Positions 5,132 through 8,647 of a stretch of 8,647 nt of DNA are shown piece after piece; the stretch's first letter is position 1, and each line of letters opens with the position of its first letter. This DNA comes from Bacilli bacterium (GTDB lineage: Bacteria > Bacillota_I > Bacilli_A > RFN20 > CAG-288). The notes beneath the pieces are model-generated. The model was not told where the DNA came from and ran no database searches. It worked only from the letters and a program-made list of their open reading frames with translations. Where the stretch lies: the NCBI GenBank assembly GCA_022774485.1, contig JALFLX010000115.1, positions 1 to 8,647 on the forward strand, given 5' to 3'. Both the position numbers and the translations under genes were made by a program.

Positions 5132-6060
5132 TTTAAGATAGTCCCTTCAAAGTTGCGGACTCCGTTGTTGAAATCCTGAGCGCTCATGATTTTCTTTCCT
5201 GGGCGTTGAAGCATCTCTAAAGCGACTTGTCCGTTTTCAAGCTGAAGGATAATCTGTTTCTTTTTGGCAAGAACAATCGTACCTTTTTTAGCGGTTACTT
5301 CATCGCTGTAGACACGCGCTTGATACACTTTTAAAATTTGCTCTCCTTCTAAGAGGTATCCTCCAGGAGTGAGACTTAAGGATCTAACTTGGTTGACAAA
5401 ATCTTGTGGGGCTAAGCTGAGATTTAAATGTTCTTCTTCTTTCTTGATCGAGGGGCAAAAAGTGACTTTTGTCGGATCTTGTTTTACGCCTACAAGCCGA
5501 TGCTCAAAATAGAGGGGGAGTGATTCTGTGACAAGTGAAAGCGCGAGGCTTGAAAGATGAGAGGCTAAGCTGGTGTAGTTGTCCTCCTTGTTGATTGTAA
5601 GTTCTTTGACGGCGTAGACATCACCAGCATCCATCTCGTGTACCATCTCCATCAAGGAGACACCTGTCTTCTCTTCTCCATCTCTGAGAGCGTATTGAAT
5701 CGGAGCAGCTCCTCTGTATTTTGGGAGGAGAGAAGCGTGTACGTTTAAAGGTTTCTCTTTGCTTAAGGCTAAGACTTCATCGGAGATCAGCTGGCCATAG
5801 GCGAAGGTTAAGAGCAAATCAGGTTCTAACGCTTTGATAAAATCAAAATCTTTGTTCAAGCGGTGCGGCTTGTGGACAGGTATATTCAGCTCTCTTGCCA
5901 TTTTAGCAACAGGGGATTCTTCGATCTTGTTGTTCCTTCCTCTGACTTTATCCTCTTTGGTGACGACACCGACAATGTGAAAACCTTGTTCCACCATGCC
6001 TTTTAACAGATCAGCGGAGATCTCTGGCGTTCCTAAAAACACAATTCTTTTTTCTATCAT
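5128..6060 (-). CDS. fmt: Methionyl-tRNA formyltransferase
   Basis: Fmt transfers a formyl group from 10-formyltetrahydrofolate to the amino group of initiator Met-tRNA in the cytoplasm. The 310 residues match the family. The N-terminal Rossmann-like domain begins RIVFLGTPE (5-13). The folate-site catalytic residues Asn106 and His108 are in LNVHASLLPKYRGAAPIQ (105-122), and Asp144 in EMDAGDV (142-148), exactly at E. coli numbering. The C-terminal OB-fold domain covers about 205-310 and includes SLTPGGYL and a late RPGKK. ATG 6060 is chosen for its AGGAGGT site 4 bases upstream; an in-frame TTG at 6081 would place that site inside the gene. The tRNA-contacting loop after strand 2 reads TKEDKVRGRNNKIEESPV, without the usual Pro-Ala-Gly-Arg-Gly run. 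It leads a two-gene operon with the ybaK-like gene. Confidence 0.96.
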   Translation of the reverse strand: MIEKRIVFLGTPEISADLLKGMVEQGFHIVGVVTKEDKVRGRNNKIEESPVAKMARELNIPVHKPHRLNKDFDFIKALEPDLLLTFAYGQLISDEVLALSKEKPLNVHASLLPKYRGAAPIQYALRDGEEKTGVSLMEMVHEMDAGDVYAVKELTINKEDNYTSLASHLSSLALSLVTESLPLYFEHRLVGVKQDPTKVTFCPSIKKEEEHLNLSLAPQDFVNQVRSLSLTPGGYLLEGEQILKVYQARVYSDEVTAKKGTIVLAKKKQIILQLENGQVALEMLQRPGKKIMSAQDFNNGVRNFEGTILK

Positions 6061-6101
6061 CTCACACCTCCTATTTCTCAATTTGATTATTTGTTACATC
6101 G

Positions 6102-6115
6102 AGAGAAAATTCTCT
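6102..6115. promoter_or_regulatory. Short palindrome between the divergent fmt and membrane-protein genes
   Basis: AGAGAA-AA-TTCTCT is a perfect 6+6 inverted repeat midway in the 97-base divergent spacer. Its position suits an operator acting on either gene, but the composition is simple and a chance origin is plausible. I find no strong -35/-10 pair for fmt here. Confidence 0.25.
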
Positions 6116-6123
6116 GTGGAATA

Positions 6124-6132
6124 TGCTACCAT
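6124..6132 (+). promoter_or_regulatory. Possible extended -10 for the PF06541-like gene
   Basis: TG-C-TACCAT forms an extended -10 without a recognisable -35. It would start transcription near 6139, 19 bases before the ATG and just ahead of the ribosome site. Weak call. Confidence 0.3.
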
Positions 6133-6157
6133 AAAAACAGAAAGAGAGGTATGGAGC

Positions 6158-7099
6158 ATGAGTCTGTTTCTTTTGGAAGAAGTATCAAAAAGCACGTTTG
6201 CTGTCGAAATTTTACTTACCATCGCGCTTCTTTTCTTAGTTGGATCGATGGGTGGCTATTGCCTTGAGGTTCTCTTTCGCAGAATCTTCACCGCAAAGCG
6301 TTGGGTTAACCCGGGATTTATGAGAGGACCTTGGCTTCCTCTTTACGGGTTTGGTTTGCTACTGATGTTTTTTCTCTCCTATTTTTTAGCCCTTGCCTTT
6401 CATATGGTTATTCCATTTTACAATCCCCTCGGGGGACTGTTTGGAGTAGAGCAGGCTTGTGGTCCTACTGTATATGATTTAATCATGATCTTCTCGATGA
6501 CAGCATCGATGATTCTTCTTGAATTTTTGGCTGGACTTATCTTTGTCAAAGGATTCCATGTGAGATTGTGGGATTATTCCAATATGAAAGGAAATATTAT
6601 GGGAATTATCTGCCCCTTATTCTCTTTCTTTTGGTTTGTAATCGCAGTGGTTTATTATTATGCTCTCAATCCTTTTGTATATCGCCTCTTTTGGAATATG
6701 TACGAATATATTTTTGGATATGCAACGGGAGCAACCGCTGCTCACTTCGGCTTGATATTCTTGCTCGGCATTATCTATGGTGTACTGCTTCTTGACTTTA
6801 TCACCAGCGCCGATATTTTTGGGAAGATTTCGAAAGCTGCTCGAAACAGCAATGTTGTAGCAAAGTTTGAGAAGATGAAAGAAGAGCAGAAACTTCAGAA
6901 AAAAGAGTTTAAGGAGAAAATGAGAGAGCAAATTCCACAGCTTTTCAAGAAGCCTTCCGTCTTAAGCGATGCTTCGGAAAAGACAAAACAGGTAATCACG
7001 AAACTGAAATCAGCTGTCATGATTGATCCAGAAAAAGGCTCCACTAGCGAAAATTACGACGAAAATGGTAGGCCTGTGAAAGAAACTGAAGACAAGTGA
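6158..7099 (+). CDS. PF06541-like multi-pass membrane protein (annotated 'putative ABC transporter type IV')
   Basis: This is an integral membrane protein of 313 residues with about five membrane segments (roughly 15-35, 60-82, 107-129, 148-169, 195-217) and a highly charged cytoplasmic tail (about 222-313). Blocks typical of the Firmicutes PF06541 family, from memory, are GGYCLEVLFR (32-41), WVNPGFMRGPWLPLYGFG (49-66), LEFLAG (121-126) and FHVRLWDYSNMKGNIMGIIC (133-152). The biochemical role of the family is unknown to me; the ABC-transporter label is not backed by any ATPase here. The tail has a lysine/glutamate-rich stretch (238-257) likely to be helical or coiled-coil, which the core family does not need. 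ATG 6158 is chosen over the longer open frame because AGAGAGG stands 8 bases before it and the upstream part overlaps fmt. A small membrane protein gene follows after 53 bases. Confidence 0.8.
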   Translation: MSLFLLEEVSKSTFAVEILLTIALLFLVGSMGGYCLEVLFRRIFTAKRWVNPGFMRGPWLPLYGFGLLLMFFLSYFLALAFHMVIPFYNPLGGLFGVEQACGPTVYDLIMIFSMTASMILLEFLAGLIFVKGFHVRLWDYSNMKGNIMGIICPLFSFFWFVIAVVYYYALNPFVYRLFWNMYEYIFGYATGATAAHFGLIFLLGIIYGVLLLDFITSADIFGKISKAARNSNVVAKFEKMKEEQKLQKKEFKEKMREQIPQLFKKPSVLSDASEKTKQVITKLKSAVMIDPEKGSTSENYDENGRPVKETEDK

Positions 7100-7128
7100 T
7101 TTACTTTCCCATACACTTTAACTATATT
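7100..7128 (+). promoter_or_regulatory. Predicted promoter of the small membrane protein gene
   Basis: TTTACT (7100-7105) and TATATT (7123-7128) are 17 bases apart and begin directly after the preceding stop codon. Transcription would start near 7135, just before the TTTAGGAGG ribosome site. Confidence 0.6.
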
Positions 7129-7152
7129 ATTGTTGTTTAGGAGGCTTACAAA

Positions 7153-7383
7153 ATGGAACTTTGTAATGCAATCGATAATCTTCCTCTTTGGTTAAAGGTT
7201 ATCCTCGCTCTTCCGGGTATTGACATTGTTTGGGTCGTTTACAGACTCATCAAGTCCATCGCAAAGAAGAATGTCTTAGGCATTGTTCTCGCTGTTGTCT
7301 TGATCATTGTCGGTATCCCGTTCCTTTGGTTAGTCGATATCCTCTTTATCGCTCTCAAAGGAAATGTCTGGTGGCTTGACTGA
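7153..7383 (+). CDS. Small two- to three-segment membrane protein, function unknown
   Basis: This 76-residue protein has a perfect AGGAGG site about 8 bases before its ATG, its own promoter and a terminator, so it is clearly a real gene. It has hydrophobic segments at about 10-33 and 41-69, the latter long enough for two short passes, separated by a basic loop KSIAKKN (34-40), and it ends in KGNVWWLD. The LPGIDIVWVVYRLIKSI pattern (20-36) resembles small conserved proteins I have seen in Firmicutes, but I know of no assigned function. It is not a Pmp3/YqaE protein: the proline and glycine signatures of that family are absent. The N-terminal Met-Glu-Leu-Cys is not a lipobox. Confidence 0.8.
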   Translation: MELCNAIDNLPLWLKVILALPGIDIVWVVYRLIKSIAKKNVLGIVLAVVLIIVGIPFLWLVDILFIALKGNVWWLD

Positions 7384-7397
7384 TCGCTAGAAAAAGT

Positions 7398-7428
7398 AGG
7401 TGTGGATGATTCTGCACCTCTTTTTTTT
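7398..7428 (+). terminator. Intrinsic terminator after the small membrane protein gene
   Basis: The stem 7398-7406 / 7411-7419 has 9 pairs, including two G-U wobbles, and a TGAT loop. It is followed by a run of eight T at 7421-7428. It separates the small membrane protein gene from nagB. Confidence 0.88.
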
Positions 7429-7455
7429 GCGATTGTTTTTAAAAATGTGTATGCT
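7427..7455 (+). promoter_or_regulatory. Possible nagB promoter overlapping the preceding terminator
   Basis: TTGCGA (7427-7432) and TATGCT (7450-7455) are 17 bases apart; the -35 begins in the last bases of the terminator T-run. It would give a very short leader of about 13 nt starting near the AGAGGTGA ribosome site. Matches to consensus are moderate. Confidence 0.45.
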
Positions 7456-7474
7456 AGAACAAGAGGTGAACAAC

Positions 7475-8206
7475 ATGAACATCATAGTGGTATCTGATTA
7501 TGAAGAGATGAGTGAAAAGGCGTGCTTGCTCTTCTCTCAAGCGATCAAAGAGAATCCGAAACTCGTGTTAGGACTTGCGACAGGAAGCACTCCATTAGGG
7601 CTATATCAAAGACTTGTTAAAATGGTTCAAAACGGTCAGATAAGCTTTCGAGATGTCACTTCTTTTAATTTAGATGAATATGTCGGTTTGCCTGCGGATC
7701 ATCCTCAGAGCTATCGTTACTTTATGAATCAGAATCTCTTTTCACAGGTTGATATTAAACTCGAGAACACCTTTGTCCCCTCTGGTGTTGCTACTGACTT
7801 AGAAAAAGAGTGTGAAGCATACACGGAAAAATTAGCAAAGAATCCTCAAGATCTTCAGCTTTTGGGTTTAGGAAGCGATGGCCATATCGGATTTAATGAG
7901 CCGGGTACTTCCTTTTCAAGTCATACTCATGTCGTGCGATTGGCTGAGTGCACAATCAGGGATAATTCTCGGTTATTCGATCGGATTGAAGATGTTCCAA
8001 AAGAAGCGATCACGATCGGCATTCAAGATGTCATGCAAGCAAAAAATATCATCATGTTAGTCAATGGAAGCAATAAAGCGGAAGCAGTAAAAAGAATGAT
8101 TCAAGGTCCCGTGGATGAGAGTTGTCCGGCGAGTATTCTTCAAAAGCATCCTTCCTTTACTGTGATTTTAGACAAGGAAGCAGCGAAGCTTCTTTCTGGC
8201 TTATAG
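7475..8206 (+). CDS. nagB: Glucosamine-6-phosphate deaminase
   Basis: NagB converts glucosamine 6-phosphate to fructose 6-phosphate and ammonia in the cytoplasm, the last step of amino-sugar catabolism. The 243 residues match the short Bacillus type (about 242) rather than the allosteric E. coli enzyme (266). Seen motifs: phosphate-binding GLATGSTPLGLY (33-44), catalytic FNLDEY with Asp67 (64-69), LGLGSDGHIGFNEP with Asp135, His137 and Glu142 (130-143), SRLF (165-168) and AITIGIQDVM. ATG 7475 is chosen because MNIIVVSDY is the usual family start and AGAGGTGA stands 5 bases upstream; in-frame ATGs further back lie in or beside the terminator. No nagA is adjacent. Its last 6 bases overlap the end of the convergent permease gene. 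Confidence 0.95.
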   Translation: MNIIVVSDYEEMSEKACLLFSQAIKENPKLVLGLATGSTPLGLYQRLVKMVQNGQISFRDVTSFNLDEYVGLPADHPQSYRYFMNQNLFSQVDIKLENTFVPSGVATDLEKECEAYTEKLAKNPQDLQLLGLGSDGHIGFNEPGTSFSSHTHVVRLAECTIRDNSRLFDRIEDVPKEAITIGIQDVMQAKNIIMLVNGSNKAEAVKRMIQGPVDESCPASILQKHPSFTVILDKEAAKLLSGL

Positions 8207-8647
8207 GTTTGATTTTAAGAGAATAGTGATATTCGTCTTTGAAGCTTTTCCAGTGCCCAGAAACACGAGAAGAGCTCCGGATAAAAGAATGATGAGCAGC
8301 AGAAGAAGAGGGATGAAATTCATCAAACTCAACGCTGGGAGAGCGATTGTTGCATTGTAGATAAGGAAAGCTGTTTGCGTGAAGATGATTGTGAATAGAT
8401 ATACAGATGACATCAGCAAAACACTTTCACAGAGCATCATCTTCAGCAAGCTGCAATAAGAGCAACCTAAGGAGAGCAAGACACCGAATGTGTATCGTTC
8501 TTTGGAAATGTTAGTGGATAACAGCTGAAGCAATGATAGGACACCTATTGCGATAAATATTATCGTGAGGACAAAAATAAAATCAGCAGCGCTCGTATAC
8601 ATGATATAGTTAATTAAAAAAATCCTAGAAAAGACGTTTAAAACACC
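8201..8647 (-). CDS. FtsX-type permease, C-terminal part (5' end beyond window)
   Basis: The visible 148 residues are the C-terminal core of an FtsX-like permease domain (MacB/FtsX superfamily), a membrane subunit of type VII ABC exporters or mechanotransmitters. It shows three membrane segments (about 22-43, 68-90, 111-131) and, after the first, the hallmark LLSTNISKERYTFGVLLSLG (42-61), matching the family's 'ni..R.ref.iLralG' loop. A conserved Glu74 follows in the second segment and the short C-terminal tail ends ITILLKSNL. The frame is open to the window edge with no stop, so the ATG at 8602 is internal and not the start. The partner ATPase and extracellular domain would lie to the right. 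It ends inside the nagB stop region with no terminator visible. Confidence 0.85.
   Translation of the reverse strand, partial: GVLNVFSRIFLINYIMYTSAADFIFVLTIIFIAIGVLSLLQLLSTNISKERYTFGVLLSLGCSYCSLLKMMLCESVLLMSSVYLFTIIFTQTAFLIYNATIALPALSLMNFIPLLLLLIILLSGALLVFLGTGKASKTNITILLKSNL

Noticed and set aside
6061..6081. TTG start for fmt seven codons upstream
   Set aside because: The AGGAGGT site lies within this extension and points to ATG 6060.
7400..7474. Earlier in-frame starts for nagB
   Set aside because: They fall inside or beside the intrinsic terminator and lack ribosome sites; the family begins at MNIIV.
8600..8602. ATG at 8602 as the start of a 133-residue protein
   Set aside because: The frame stays open to the window edge, has no ribosome site there, and the product is only the C-terminal part of an FtsX domain.

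Overview
The window looks like a chromosomal segment of a low-to-moderate GC Firmicutes or Mollicutes-related bacterium, with Erysipelotrichia-like lineages as my best guess. The reasons are AGGAGG-type ribosome binding sites, a Gram-positive lipoprotein of the BMP family, a class II fructose-bisphosphate aldolase of the streptococcal/clostridial type, a short Bacillus-type NagB, and a PF06541-type membrane protein. UGA is used as a stop (fmt, the ybaK-like gene, the membrane gene), so the reassigned UGA-Trp code of Mycoplasma does not apply. I see no mobile element, tRNA, rRNA or CRISPR.

Left part (1-3425, minus strand) is a nucleoside-uptake region. Reading in the direction of transcription it holds an adenosine-deaminase-fold protein with its own promoter and strong terminator, then a promoter, then a structured leader of about 165 nt. 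The leader contains two mutually exclusive hairpins, one of them terminator-like. After it come a BMP-family nucleoside-binding lipoprotein, an intergenic hairpin, and the start of the matching ABC ATPase, which runs off the left edge; the permeases would be expected beyond it. The deaminase homologue appears to have lost every zinc-binding and catalytic residue of its family while remaining an intact 314-codon gene, so it looks like a pseudoenzyme.

Middle part (3426-6160): a 310-base spacer carries divergent promoters. It is followed by fba (plus strand), then a C(UUCG)G bidirectional terminator shared with a convergent minus-strand operon, fmt followed by a YbaK/EbsC Cys-tRNA deacylase homologue, coupled by an ATGA overlap.

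Right part (6158-8647): a PF06541-like membrane protein, a small conserved-looking membrane protein with its own promoter and terminator, and nagB (glucosamine-6-phosphate deaminase) follow on the plus strand. On the minus strand the C-terminal part of an FtsX-type permease runs in from the right edge and overlaps the end of nagB by 6 bases. The aldolase and NagB feed lower glycolysis and amino-sugar catabolism; otherwise the right part reads as unlinked housekeeping genes.

The most interesting material is the pair formed by the apparent deaminase pseudoenzyme and the attenuator-like leader of the nucleoside lipoprotein gene.
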